The notes under the pieces are model-generated. The model was not told the origin of the DNA. It worked only from the letters and a program-made list of their open reading frames with translations, and searched no databases. From Rosenbergiella epipactidis (GTDB lineage: Bacteria; Pseudomonadota; Gammaproteobacteria; Enterobacterales; Enterobacteriaceae), in contig NZ_JABBFQ010000012.1 of the NCBI RefSeq assembly GCF_018494055.1, positions 1 through 49,976 of the forward strand: 49,976 nt of DNA. The letters are read 5' to 3'. This document shows positions 37,990 through 47,059 of the stretch, in pieces (the first letter of the stretch is position 1; each line of letters begins with the position of its first letter). The position numbers were made by a program, and so were the translations under genes.

Positions 37990-38966
37990 ATGCGTAAATT
38001 ACTTATGACTTCTGCAGCCCTGACTCTACTCACCAGTGTGGGCGCTCAAGCTAGCGATCTTCCTGGACAAGGTCAGACAGTTAAACCTATTCAAAGCACG
38101 ATTACCGAGGAAACGTTCCAAACCTTATTGGTTAGCCGGGCATTGGGGAAATTAGGCTACCAAGTCTCTGCGCCCGAAGAAGTCGATTACAATGTCGGCT
38201 ATACCTCGATTGCTAAGGGGATGCGACCTTCATGGCCGTGAATTGGCAGCCCTTACAGGAGAATATGTTCGATGCTGCAGGCGGTAATTCAGCGTTTTAT
38301 CGGCAAGGGCATTATGTCACGGGTGCAGCACAAGGCTATTTGATCGATAAAAAGACTGCTGAGCACTATCACATCACGAATATCGAGCAGTTAAAAGATC
38401 CTAAACTCGCAAAACTCTTTGATAGTAATGGTGATGGTCGTGCCGACCTAACAGGCTGCACACCCGGCTGGGGATGCGACACTGTAATTGCCTATCAAAT
38501 GAAAGCCTATCAGCTTGAGCAAACCGTCTCTAATAACCAAGGGAACTACGCGGCGATGATGGCTGATACCATCACGCGATTTAAACAAGGGAAGCCTATC
38601 CTCTATTATACTTGGACACCTTTCTGGGTCAGCGATGTACTCAAGCCAGGTAAAGATGTTGTTTGGGTAGAGGTTCCTTTCTCTGCTGATCCACAGAAGA
38701 CCAATACCGCATTACCTAATGGTAAAAATTATGGTTTCCAGGTCAACAACATTAATATCATCGCGAATAAACAGTGGGCCGAGAAAAACCCCGCTGCTGC
38801 TAAACTTTTCGCAGAAATGAAGTTACCGTTAGCCGATATCAATGCAGAGAATGCTGCCATGCGCGCCGGCCAAAGTTCTGAAGCCGATATTAATCGTCAT
38901 GTCGATGGATGGATAAAGAGTCACCAAGCCTTGTTTGATCACTGGGTCACCAACGCTTTACACTAA
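37990..38966 (+). pseudogene. proX: Glycine betaine-binding protein ProX, frameshifted
   Basis: Periplasmic substrate-binding subunit of ProU. A signal peptide ([21 protein letters not shown]) and [13 protein letters not shown] are followed by a frame break at the G run 38217-38220, reaching TGA at 38241. Adding one G restores [12 protein letters not shown] and the conserved remainder to 38966, including the [10 protein letters not shown]-like [13 protein letters not shown]. Repaired length is about 325 residues against 330 in E. coli. Without repair, only an 82-residue fragment is made, and betaine binding would be lost. A homopolymer sequencing error is possible, but the stop in proV argues that the operon is decaying. 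Confidence 0.88.
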
Positions 38967-38980
38967 TCTCTCATCTTATC

Positions 38981-39000
38981 AAGGGCCCGTCGTGGCCCTT
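38981..39000 (+). terminator. Hairpin after proX
   Basis: AAGGGCC (38981-38987), loop CGTCGT, GGCCCTT (38994-39000), with no clear T tract. It lies 14 bases past the proX stop. The following 220 bases to emrR hold no gene that I can see. Confidence 0.55.
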
Positions 39001-39220
39001 ACTATTATGCATCTTTTGCCCAAAGCTTTCGCACTAACTCGTTCATACTATCGCGCTCTATAACACGACTAGATAATTAGCATTGAAGTAGTCATCTTAG
39101 TTATTTTATCGCTGGTAATCAGTTTCAATCTATGACAACGTTAACGGTTAGGTAATTACTCTTCGTCTGCACATTGCGGTAACGAGTCGTTAGTACATAG
39201 CTGTAAAAATGAGGTGTGAC

Positions 39221-39745
39221 TTGGACAGTTCTTTCGAACCAATTGAGAAAATGTTATCTAATTTGTCGCTTCGCCACGACAATTATCCTGTACGTGTGGT
39301 GTTGTTAACACGTCTACATATGCATATTCAAACCAAGCTTCTTGAAAATCGTAATAAAATGCTCAAAGATCGTGGGCTTAATGACACCATCTTTAATGCA
39401 TTATTGACCTTGGATGCTTGCCAAAACCAAAGTATCCAACCTTCGGAATTAAGCTCTGCATTAGGCTCTTCTCGTACCAATGCAACACGCGTTGCCGATG
39501 AACTCCAAAAACGAGGTTGGGTTGAACGTCGTGAAAGCGATAACGACCGCCGATGCCTAAATCTCCACCTTACTGATGCCGGCTATGAGTTTCTTTGCGA
39601 GATACTTCCCCCTCAATACGACAGTTTCCAAGAAATATGGGGAATTCTTTCTTCAGAAGAGCAAAACCAACTGGAATCTATCTACCGAAAACTACTCAAT
39701 CATTTAGATACTTTTTCGCATAATTCTCCACCGAGTTCCGAGTAA
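39221..39745 (+). CDS. emrR: MarR-family repressor EmrR (MprA)
   Basis: Represses emrRAB until uncouplers or phenolic drugs bind. A winged helix is visible ([40 protein letters not shown], of which SSRTNATR is the recognition region). Comparison with E. coli (MDSSFTPIEQML) points to a TTG start (TTGGACAGTTCT) with GAGGTG upstream, giving 174 residues. An ATG four codons earlier is possible but lacks a ribosome site of its own. First gene of emrRAB. Confidence 0.92.
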   Translation: MDSSFEPIEKMLSNLSLRHDNYPVRVVLLTRLHMHIQTKLLENRNKMLKDRGLNDTIFNALLTLDACQNQSIQPSELSSALGSSRTNATRVADELQKRGWVERRESDNDRRCLNLHLTDAGYEFLCEILPPQYDSFQEIWGILSSEEQNQLESIYRKLLNHLDTFSHNSPPSSE

Positions 39746-39833
39746 GAATAAAAACTGATTAATACTTTCGATTGATACACTTCACTGAGCTGGAGTGTTT
39801 TTTTATTTGTAGTCTTTATGGCAGGATTAAGTT

Positions 39834-41003
39834 ATGACTTCCGTTGAAAAACCACCTTCAGCAACTGACACCCCTTCAAGAAAAAAACGTAAACCTCTTT
39901 TAATGCTACTTCTGGCCGCCTGCATTGTTATCGCAATTGCCTACGCTCTATATTGGTTTTTAGTGTTGAGCCACCAGCAGGATACTGATGATGCTTACGT
40001 TGCCGGAAATCAGGTGCAAATATCCCCTCAGGTTTCAGGTAGCGTGAGTAAAGTATGGTTTGATAATACCGACTTGGTACATAAGGGCGATATACTTGTC
40101 TCGTTAGATAAAACCGATGCAAATCAAGCACTGAATAAAGCTGAAACCGCATTGGCCAGCAGTGTGCGACAAGTGCGTCAATTAATGATTAATACTCGTC
40201 AATATCAAGCAAATATCGCGTTAAAGCGTACTGCACTTGATCAGGCTGAAGCTGATTTAGCGCGTCGTGAACCCCTCGCCCAACGCCAATTGATTGGTCG
40301 AGAAGAGTTACAACATGCTCGCGATACCGCCGCCAGCGCTAAAGCCTCTCTCGACGTCGCGATTCAGCAACTCAATGCGAATCAGGCCATGATATTGAAT
40401 ACGCCTTTAGATCAGCAGCCCGTCATCCAGCAAAGTGCTGCCGCACTCAGAGATGCTTGGCTGGCGCTCCAACGTACCGATATTCGTAGTCCTATCGACG
40501 GCTACGTATCCCGCCGTAGTGTACAAGTCGGCGCACAAATCACACCAAGTAGCGCGCTGATGGTAGTCGTCCCCAGCCAAGAATTATGGGTAGATGCTAA
40601 CTTTAAAGAGACACAACTTGCAGAGGTACGCATTGGTCAGCCAGTCACCGTGACAGCCGATATCTATGGTGATGCAGTCACCTATCATGGCAAAGTCGTC
40701 GGTTTGGATATGGGAACAGGCAGTGCCTTCTCTCTGCTCCCCGCGCAGAATGCCAGCGGAAACTGGATTAAAGTGGTACAACGCTTACCTGTACGCGTCT
40801 CCTTAGATCTGCAAGATCTCCAGCGACATCCGCTACGCATCGGACTCTCGACTCAGGTAACCATCGATGTCAGTAATACCTCTGGTCAGGCACTGGCCAC
40901 GGTGATGCGTAAATCTCCTGCTTATGAGAGTGATGCATTAACCTTACAGTTACAGCAGGCCGATCACATTATTCAGCGAATCATTGCCGCTAATGCAGGG
41001 TAA
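39834..41003 (+). CDS. emrA: Multidrug efflux membrane fusion protein EmrA
   Basis: Periplasmic adaptor of the EmrAB-TolC pump. There is one N-terminal membrane segment (LLMLLLAACIVIAIAYALYWF, about 22-45), a biotinyl-lipoyl-like domain (DTDDAYVAGNQVQISPQVSGSV), an alpha-helical hairpin (about 95-205), and a beta-barrel region (RSPIDGYVSRRSVQVGAQI). The 389 residues match E. coli (390). Followed by emrB after 5 bases. Confidence 0.96.
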   Translation: MTSVEKPPSATDTPSRKKRKPLLMLLLAACIVIAIAYALYWFLVLSHQQDTDDAYVAGNQVQISPQVSGSVSKVWFDNTDLVHKGDILVSLDKTDANQALNKAETALASSVRQVRQLMINTRQYQANIALKRTALDQAEADLARREPLAQRQLIGREELQHARDTAASAKASLDVAIQQLNANQAMILNTPLDQQPVIQQSAAALRDAWLALQRTDIRSPIDGYVSRRSVQVGAQITPSSALMVVVPSQELWVDANFKETQLAEVRIGQPVTVTADIYGDAVTYHGKVVGLDMGTGSAFSLLPAQNASGNWIKVVQRLPVRVSLDLQDLQRHPLRIGLSTQVTIDVSNTSGQALATVMRKSPAYESDALTLQLQQADHIIQRIIAANAG

Positions 41004-41008
41004 CCACC

Positions 41009-42550
41009 ATGGCGCCTAATGAGAGAAAGCCTTTAGAACACGCACAACTGGTATTGATGACGATTGCGTTATCGCTGGCGACCTTTATGCAAGTTCTTGA
41101 TTCAACCATCGCGAATGTCGCGATACCGACGATTGCAGGCGACTTAGGGGCATCGAACACTCAAGGGACTTGGGTTATCACCTCTTTCGGTGTCGCGAAT
41201 GCGATCTCAATTCCGCTGACTGGGTGGCTGGCACGCCGTTTTGGCGAGGTAAAGCTATTCGTTGCGTCGACGGCGGCATTTGCTATCGCTTCTTGGGCTT
41301 GTGGTATGTCAAATACCCTAACCATGCTGATCGTTTTCCGGGTCATTCAAGGTGTAGTAGCAGGTCCATTAATTCCTTTGTCCCAGAGCTTATTACTCAA
41401 TAACTTCCCGCCAGCAAAGCGAAGTATGGCCATGTCGTTATGGGCAATGACCGTGATTGTGGCACCGATTTGTGGCCCGATTTTAGGCGGCTGGATCAGC
41501 GATAATTACCATTGGGGCTGGATATTTTTCATCAACGTTCCGATAGGTATCGTCGTGGTAGTACTCGCCCTGAAAACGCTTGGTAACCGCGAGACACCAA
41601 CCCGTAAGCAGCCGATTGATATTGTCGGATTAGTTATGCTGACCCTAGGGATTGGCTGTTTACAAGTGATGCTGGATCGCGGTAAAGAGCTGGACTGGTT
41701 TAGTTCTACGGAGATCATCACCCTTACGGTAGTGGCGGTCATCGCTTTGCTGATTTTGATTATCTGGGAGCTTACCGATGAACATCCCATCATCGATCTG
41801 TCGTTATTTAAATCGCGGAATTTCTCTATTGGCTGTGGTTCGATTAGCTTAGCCTACATGCTCTATTTCGGGACCATCGTGCTACTGCCCCAACTCCTCC
41901 AAGAGGTCTTCGGTTATACCGCGACTTGGGCGGGCTTGGCTTCTGCACCGGTCGGAATACTTCCGGTTATACTCTCGCCGATCATTGGCCGTTTTGCGCC
42001 ACGCATCGATATGCGCTATCTCGTGACGTTTAGCTTTATTATGTACGCGATTTGTTTCTATTGGCGCGCCTATACCTTTGAACCTGGGATGACTTTTGCT
42101 GATGCCGCCTGGCCACAATTTATCCAAGGTTTTGCGGTAGCCTGTTTCTTTATGCCTTTAACAACCATTACCTTGTCAGGCCTTTCGTCAGATCGGATTG
42201 CGGCAGCCTCTGGACTGTCAAATTTTATTCGAACACTCGGGGGATCGATAGGCACCTCTATTACTACCACACTATGGACCAATAGAGAGGCGATGCATCA
42301 CAGCCAGCTAACCGAATCGGTCACGGCTTATAATCCTAATGCTCAACAAAGCTATCAACAGTTGGAATCTTTAGGGATGAGCCACCAGCAAGCCTCAAGC
42401 TATATTGCTCAGCAAATTACTGACCAAGGATTGATTATTTCCGCCAATGAGATTTTCTGGGCGGCTGGCGGGATATTCATCATGCTATTAGTCGTCATTT
42501 GGTTCGCTAAACCGCCTTTCCATTCTGGCGGCGGCGGCGGCGCTCACTAA
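41009..42550 (+). CDS. emrB: Multidrug efflux MFS transporter EmrB
   Basis: Drug:proton antiporter of the DHA2 (14-helix) MFS family that works with EmrA and TolC to expel hydrophobic drugs and uncouplers. The 513 residues match E. coli (512). Conserved LDSTIANVAIPTIAGDLG (motif D), GWLARRFGEVKLF (motif A) and GPILGGWISDNYHWGWIFFINVPIG (motif C) are present, and the tail is Gly-rich (SGGGGGAH). Confidence 0.97.
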   Translation: MAPNERKPLEHAQLVLMTIALSLATFMQVLDSTIANVAIPTIAGDLGASNTQGTWVITSFGVANAISIPLTGWLARRFGEVKLFVASTAAFAIASWACGMSNTLTMLIVFRVIQGVVAGPLIPLSQSLLLNNFPPAKRSMAMSLWAMTVIVAPICGPILGGWISDNYHWGWIFFINVPIGIVVVVLALKTLGNRETPTRKQPIDIVGLVMLTLGIGCLQVMLDRGKELDWFSSTEIITLTVVAVIALLILIIWELTDEHPIIDLSLFKSRNFSIGCGSISLAYMLYFGTIVLLPQLLQEVFGYTATWAGLASAPVGILPVILSPIIGRFAPRIDMRYLVTFSFIMYAICFYWRAYTFEPGMTFADAAWPQFIQGFAVACFFMPLTTITLSGLSSDRIAAASGLSNFIRTLGGSIGTSITTTLWTNREAMHHSQLTESVTAYNPNAQQSYQQLESLGMSHQQASSYIAQQITDQGLIISANEIFWAAGGIFIMLLVVIWFAKPPFHSGGGGGAH

Positions 42551-42551
42551 A

Positions 42552-42577
42552 AAAAAGCGCCTTTCGGCGCTTTTTTT
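42552..42577. terminator. Bidirectional terminator between emrB and yfiF
   Basis: AAAGCGCC (42554-42561), TTTC loop, GGCGCTTT (42566-42573), with A and T runs on either side. It serves convergent emrB and yfiF. Confidence 0.93.
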
Positions 42578-43640
42578 ATGCTTTCTGTTGACGCCACCAT
42601 TCGCCTAACAAAATGCCGGCGGCAACTGACACATTTAAACTTTCAATATTTCCGGTCCCCCCGATAGAGAGACTAATATCCCCTTGGCGCAAGGTATCCT
42701 GATGTAACCCTTCCCCTTCTTGCCCTAAAACAAAAACAGTTTTTGCCGGGAACGTCGTGGAGGCCAAAGGTTGCCCTTCATGACTGGAGGTCGTGACAAT
42801 GCTATAGCCAGCACGGCGGAAGGCATCAAGGCCTTGTAGGAAGGATGGTGCCGTGACGGCACGTACGTGCTCAGCGCCACCTTCTGCTGTTCTCACGGCT
42901 GCGCCAGATTCGAGTAAGTTAGCATCATTAACTAAAATCGCCTTTGCCCCAAAGTGGGCACAGCTGCGCATGATCGCACCGAGATTATGTGGGTTACCTA
43001 CGTTCTCTAACGCCACAACACAGTCTTGTTCTGCTGCTTGCGATAACCATGCCGCAACATCTAATCCCGTTTGTTTCTTAATGATGAAGCATACGCCACC
43101 ATGATGGTCTGTGCCTGCGGCTTTAGCTAACTCGCTATCGTCGACCACATGATAGGCCTTACGGTTTGCCGCTAACCAACGCAAGGTTTCACGAAAACGA
43201 GGTGTGACACTCTGCACGAACCAAGCTCTCACAATGGCTTCAGGCCGGCTTTGGAAGAGAGCCTGGCAGGCGTTTTCGCCGTATACCCGCGTCTCTTCTT
43301 GGCGCTGACGACGGAGCTGTTCCGGGTCAATATAACTTTTAGCCGTCAATCCCTCTTCTTCGCCTGATGCTTGGGTAGACTCTGCCTGTTCTGTAGGACG
43401 TTTAGAGACGGTACGCCATGGCGAATCATTACGATGAGAGGAAGAGTCATTACGGCGTGAAGAGGCCTCATCACGGCGAGGAGATGACGATGAACGACGA
43501 TCTGTCGGAGCCTTGCGGTCTGCTGAGCGACCACCTTTACCCGTCCGCGGGTTGCCGCTGCTGCGCGAAGAAGACGCCTCTTCACCGCGCACATACATTA
43601 CTTTCACTTTACTGCTTTTACTTTTATTTTCGTCGTTCAT
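42576..43640 (-). CDS. yfiF: SpoU-family tRNA/rRNA methyltransferase YfiF
   Basis: A SPOUT methyltransferase whose RNA target is not established. A low-complexity basic N-terminal tail (about 1-85, dense in Ser, Arg and Asp) precedes an RNA-binding domain ([26 protein letters not shown]) and the SpoU domain with [27 protein letters not shown] and [13 protein letters not shown], the SAM-binding knot. The ATG has AGGAG 6 bases upstream; 354 residues against 345 in E. coli. The trxC gene that follows in E. coli is absent. Confidence 0.9.
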   Translation of the reverse strand: MNDENKSKSSKVKVMYVRGEEASSSRSSGNPRTGKGGRSADRKAPTDRRSSSSPRRDEASSRRNDSSSHRNDSPWRTVSKRPTEQAESTQASGEEEGLTAKSYIDPEQLRRQRQEETRVYGENACQALFQSRPEAIVRAWFVQSVTPRFRETLRWLAANRKAYHVVDDSELAKAAGTDHHGGVCFIIKKQTGLDVAAWLSQAAEQDCVVALENVGNPHNLGAIMRSCAHFGAKAILVNDANLLESGAAVRTAEGGAEHVRAVTAPSFLQGLDAFRRAGYSIVTTSSHEGQPLASTTFPAKTVFVLGQEGEGLHQDTLRQGDISLSIGGTGNIESLNVSVAAGILLGEWWRQQKA

Positions 43641-43802
43641 CACATTCTCCTGTTACTGAGCGCGCAGATTACCTGATGTCTACGCGCTTAGCTATCTTCT
43701 TTATCGGTGAATTAACGATCACTCTACCAGAAATAACGCTCACGCGTAGCATCCCCCGCCCAACTCCATTAAACTGTATTTTTTATCCAGTATCGATCTG
43801 TT

Positions 43803-44492
43803 ATGACTCATTGTAATGCCGTATTACAGCTCCGCGCTCAACGTTTAGCCGCCGCAACACGTCCATTTCTTGCACGCGGTAATCGTGTAAGCCGTTGTCA
43901 ACGTTGCCTCTTACCGCAACGTAATTGTCTGTGTTCTACAATACAACCTCAGGTTGCACGCAGCCGCTTTTGTTTAATGATGTACGATACAGAACCGATG
44001 AAGCCCAGTAATACGGGAAGGCTGATCGCCGATATTCTGCCAGAAACCTTGGCTTATCAGTGGTCGAGAACCGCTTTTGACGATAAAGATTTTCTTGAAA
44101 ATATCGCGCCTAATTATCAGCCAATGGTGGTATTTCCTGCTAGCTATGCGCGAGCCGATAGAACCGTGTTAGACCGTCCTCCTCTTGAGGGTAAGCCACC
44201 TCTTTTTATTCTGTTGGATGGTACCTGGAGTGAGGCTCGAAAAATGTTTCGTAAAAGCCCATGGTTGGCGAACTTTCCGGTGATCTCGGTCGATGTGTTA
44301 ACGCCCAGCCAATATACTTTGCGCGAGGCACATAGTGATGCGCACCACTGCACCGCTGAAATTGCCGCTGCGCTACTGGACCAGGCCGGTGATGCAGCCG
44401 CCGCTCAACAGTTATCTCAACATTTTACCTTATTTCGTGAACGCTATTTGGCCGGTAAACCCCATCACCCTATCCATACACGACAAGCTTAG
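43803..44492 (+). CDS. tapT: tRNA-uridine aminocarboxypropyltransferase (DTW domain)
   Basis: YfiP/TapT adds the acp group to U47 of tRNAs using S-adenosylmethionine. The DTW domain has Cys residues CQRCLLPQRNCLC, EPMKPSNTGRLIADILP, and the DxTW motif as LDGTWSEARKMFRKS. The 229 residues are close to E. coli (232). Immediately upstream of patZ, as in E. coli, and 32 bp apart, so probably co-transcribed. Confidence 0.93.
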   Translation: MTHCNAVLQLRAQRLAAATRPFLARGNRVSRCQRCLLPQRNCLCSTIQPQVARSRFCLMMYDTEPMKPSNTGRLIADILPETLAYQWSRTAFDDKDFLENIAPNYQPMVVFPASYARADRTVLDRPPLEGKPPLFILLDGTWSEARKMFRKSPWLANFPVISVDVLTPSQYTLREAHSDAHHCTAEIAAALLDQAGDAAAAQQLSQHFTLFRERYLAGKPHHPIHTRQA

Positions 44493-44524
44493 CGATTATA
44501 TAGGCCACCGCTAACGGAGGAGCC

Positions 44525-46978
44525 ATGAGTCAACTCGGATTAGAAGCATTACTGAAGCCCAAATCCATTGCAGTAATTGGCGCATCACGAAAAGTAGGCC
44601 GGGCAGGCCACCTTATGATGAAAAACCTCTTAGCCGGTGGCTTCTCTGGGGCTATCTTACCGGTTAATCCCAACTACTCCGCCGTCTGTGGCGTTATGGC
44701 CTATCCAAGCATTACCGCGCTTCCAGTCGTGCCCGACTTGGCCATTCTCTGCACCCATGCTCGGCATCTCGCACAACTCCTCGACGAATTAGGGGAAAAG
44801 GGCTGCCGGAGCTGTATTATCCTATCGGCCTCGCCAGAACATTTCTCTGAGCTAGTCGCTCAGGCTTCTCGCTGGAAGATGCGATTATTAGGGCCGAATA
44901 GCTTAGGCTTAATTGCGCCCCATCAGGGACTGAATGCAAGCTTTTCCCCTGTACCGGTTGCCCGAGGAAACGTTGCCTTTATCGCGCAATCGACTGCCGT
45001 CGCTAATACCATTCTTGATTGGGCACAACAGCGGAAAATCGGCTTCTCATGGTTTATTGCCTTGGGGAATGGCATAGATATCGACAGTGACGACTTACTC
45101 GATTTCTTAGCCCGAGATACTAAAACGCACGCTATTTTAATCGCCCTAGAACATTTGAACGATGCACGTCGTTTCGTCTCTGCGGCGCGCAGTGCATCGC
45201 GGAATAAACCTATCGTCATGTTCAAAAGTGGCCGCAGCCGTGCAGCTCGTCTATTAGTGGGCAGCGAACAGACCTTCGATGGAACTTGGGATGCCGTAAT
45301 TCAACGTGCAGGCATGCTGCGGGTTTACGACTCTCACGAGTTATTCTCGGCGGTTGAATCCTTAAGCCATATGCGGCACTTCAACGGTGAGTCGCTATTT
45401 ATTGTCAGTAATGGCGTTGCCCCGGCAGCTTTGGCCTTAGATGTGCTGGAAGAACGCCAAGGGACTTTGCTTCAGCTCAGCCCCGCAACAGCACAACGTT
45501 TACGCGAACGGTTACCCGATAATATCCCTGTCACCAATCCTCTTGATCTAAAAGATGACGCGACAACCCAACTCTATCTTGACGTTACCGCGATATTACT
45601 CGATAGCCCAGAGGCCGAGGCAATTATGGTGATCCATGCGCCGAGTGCGGTCTCCCCTGCAACGGAGTGTGCTGAACAATTAGCCAAGCTTTACACTCAA
45701 CATCCGCGCGCTAGATATAAAACGTTGTTAACCAATTGGTGCGGGGAGTACTCGTCGCAAGGCGCTCGAACGCTCTTTTCGCAAGCAAGGATCCCTACTT
45801 GGCGGACCCCCGAGGGAACAGTCACCGCGTTTATGCACCGAGTTGCCTATCATCGTAACCAAAAACAACTGAGAGAAACTCCCGCAAAGCTGGCGGTACA
45901 ACCCTTAGGACGCACTGATGTCCGCGAATATTTACAACAGCAGGTCGCGAGTGGCTTATCTTGGATACAGGGCGCAGACTTTGCTCGTGTGTTAGCCGGC
46001 TACGGTTTCTTGCAAGCAGAACAGAGTATAGCGGGTGTTCAGGAACCAGACCGACAACGGATACGGATCGTGGTACAACATGACCCTCTCTTCGGTCCTA
46101 TCATTTTAGTGGGTGAGCCCAGCGAGATGTGGCATGAGGATAGGCAGGCTGTAACATCATTGTTACCCTTGAATATGGCGTTAGCGAATCACCTTATCGC
46201 CCAAGGCATTCATCAACAAAAAATGTTTCGCCGTTGGACAGTTCAATCAGAAGCGATCTATCAACTGAGCCAGATCCTCGTTCAGCTTTCTGATCTCATC
46301 ATCGATTGTCCGGAAATTACTACCTGTCAGCTCGACCTCTTCGTGGCTAAACGGACGCCATTACTATTAATCGATGGCAAGCTCTCCTTACAGACCTTTC
46401 AAGGAGATAGTGAAGATCGACTTGCTATCAGACCTTACCCTCAAAAATATGAGCAATGGGTAAGATTAAAAGATGGTCGGAAGGCCTTGTTTCGCCCGAT
46501 TCTTCCTGAAGATGAACCCCAATTGTTAGCGTTTATTGGACAAGTGACGAAAGAAGATCTTTATTACCGCTATTTCAGTGAGATCAATGAATTCACCCAT
46601 GACGATTTGGCGAATATGACGCAGATTGATTACGATCGAGAAATGGCATTTGTCGCGGTGATTCAAGAGAACGATATCGAGACGATTATCGGTGTAACGC
46701 GAGCCATTTCCGACAGTGATAATATTGATGCCGAATTTTCTATCTTAGTACGTTCCGACCTAAAGCGCTTAGGGCTTGGCAGAATGTTATTGGAAAAGAT
46801 GGTCAGTTACACGCGAGATCATGGTTTACAACAGTTAAATGGTATTACCATGCCGAATAACACGGGAATGATCGCTCTGGCTAAACAACTTGGCTTTAGC
46901 TGCAAAAATAGCGTGGAGGACGGTATTGTTACCTTACGTCTAGCGTTAGAATCGCCTAGAGAAAATAGCCATAGTTAG
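44525..46978 (+). CDS. patZ: Protein lysine acetyltransferase PatZ (Pka/YfiQ), internally shortened
   Basis: GNAT enzyme that acetylates lysines, including that of acetyl-CoA synthetase. Parts in order: a CoA-binding Rossmann domain (IAVIGASRKVGRAGHLM), a succinyl-CoA-ligase-like domain, an ATP-grasp-like region, and a C-terminal GNAT domain (about 645-810) with LKRLGLGRMLLEKM as the acetyl-CoA loop. The length of 817 residues is 69 below E. coli (886). The loss is one in-frame gap near residue 500-515 (nucleotides about 46020-46065). There the conserved segment with GYPVALKLRSPDIPHKS and the following 50 residues of E. coli PatZ are missing, and QSIAGVQEPDRQRIRIVVQHDP joins directly. The GNAT part is intact, so acetylation may persist with altered regulation. 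Confidence 0.93.
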   Translation: MSQLGLEALLKPKSIAVIGASRKVGRAGHLMMKNLLAGGFSGAILPVNPNYSAVCGVMAYPSITALPVVPDLAILCTHARHLAQLLDELGEKGCRSCIILSASPEHFSELVAQASRWKMRLLGPNSLGLIAPHQGLNASFSPVPVARGNVAFIAQSTAVANTILDWAQQRKIGFSWFIALGNGIDIDSDDLLDFLARDTKTHAILIALEHLNDARRFVSAARSASRNKPIVMFKSGRSRAARLLVGSEQTFDGTWDAVIQRAGMLRVYDSHELFSAVESLSHMRHFNGESLFIVSNGVAPAALALDVLEERQGTLLQLSPATAQRLRERLPDNIPVTNPLDLKDDATTQLYLDVTAILLDSPEAEAIMVIHAPSAVSPATECAEQLAKLYTQHPRARYKTLLTNWCGEYSSQGARTLFSQARIPTWRTPEGTVTAFMHRVAYHRNQKQLRETPAKLAVQPLGRTDVREYLQQQVASGLSWIQGADFARVLAGYGFLQAEQSIAGVQEPDRQRIRIVVQHDPLFGPIILVGEPSEMWHEDRQAVTSLLPLNMALANHLIAQGIHQQKMFRRWTVQSEAIYQLSQILVQLSDLIIDCPEITTCQLDLFVAKRTPLLLIDGKLSLQTFQGDSEDRLAIRPYPQKYEQWVRLKDGRKALFRPILPEDEPQLLAFIGQVTKEDLYYRYFSEINEFTHDDLANMTQIDYDREMAFVAVIQENDIETIIGVTRAISDSDNIDAEFSILVRSDLKRLGLGRMLLEKMVSYTRDHGLQQLNGITMPNNTGMIALAKQLGFSCKNSVEDGIVTLRLALESPRENSHS

Positions 46979-47059
46979 CCCTTTTGATGCTATAGTGTCG
47001 AGTTAAGGTTCCCGAGTCTTATCCTGTTTTTCGATTCCTAATAGAAGAAGCGTAATGCG

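Noticed and set aside
46015-46070. A frameshift in patZ
   Set aside because: The frame is open throughout and the C-terminal GNAT domain is in frame, so the difference is an in-frame deletion.
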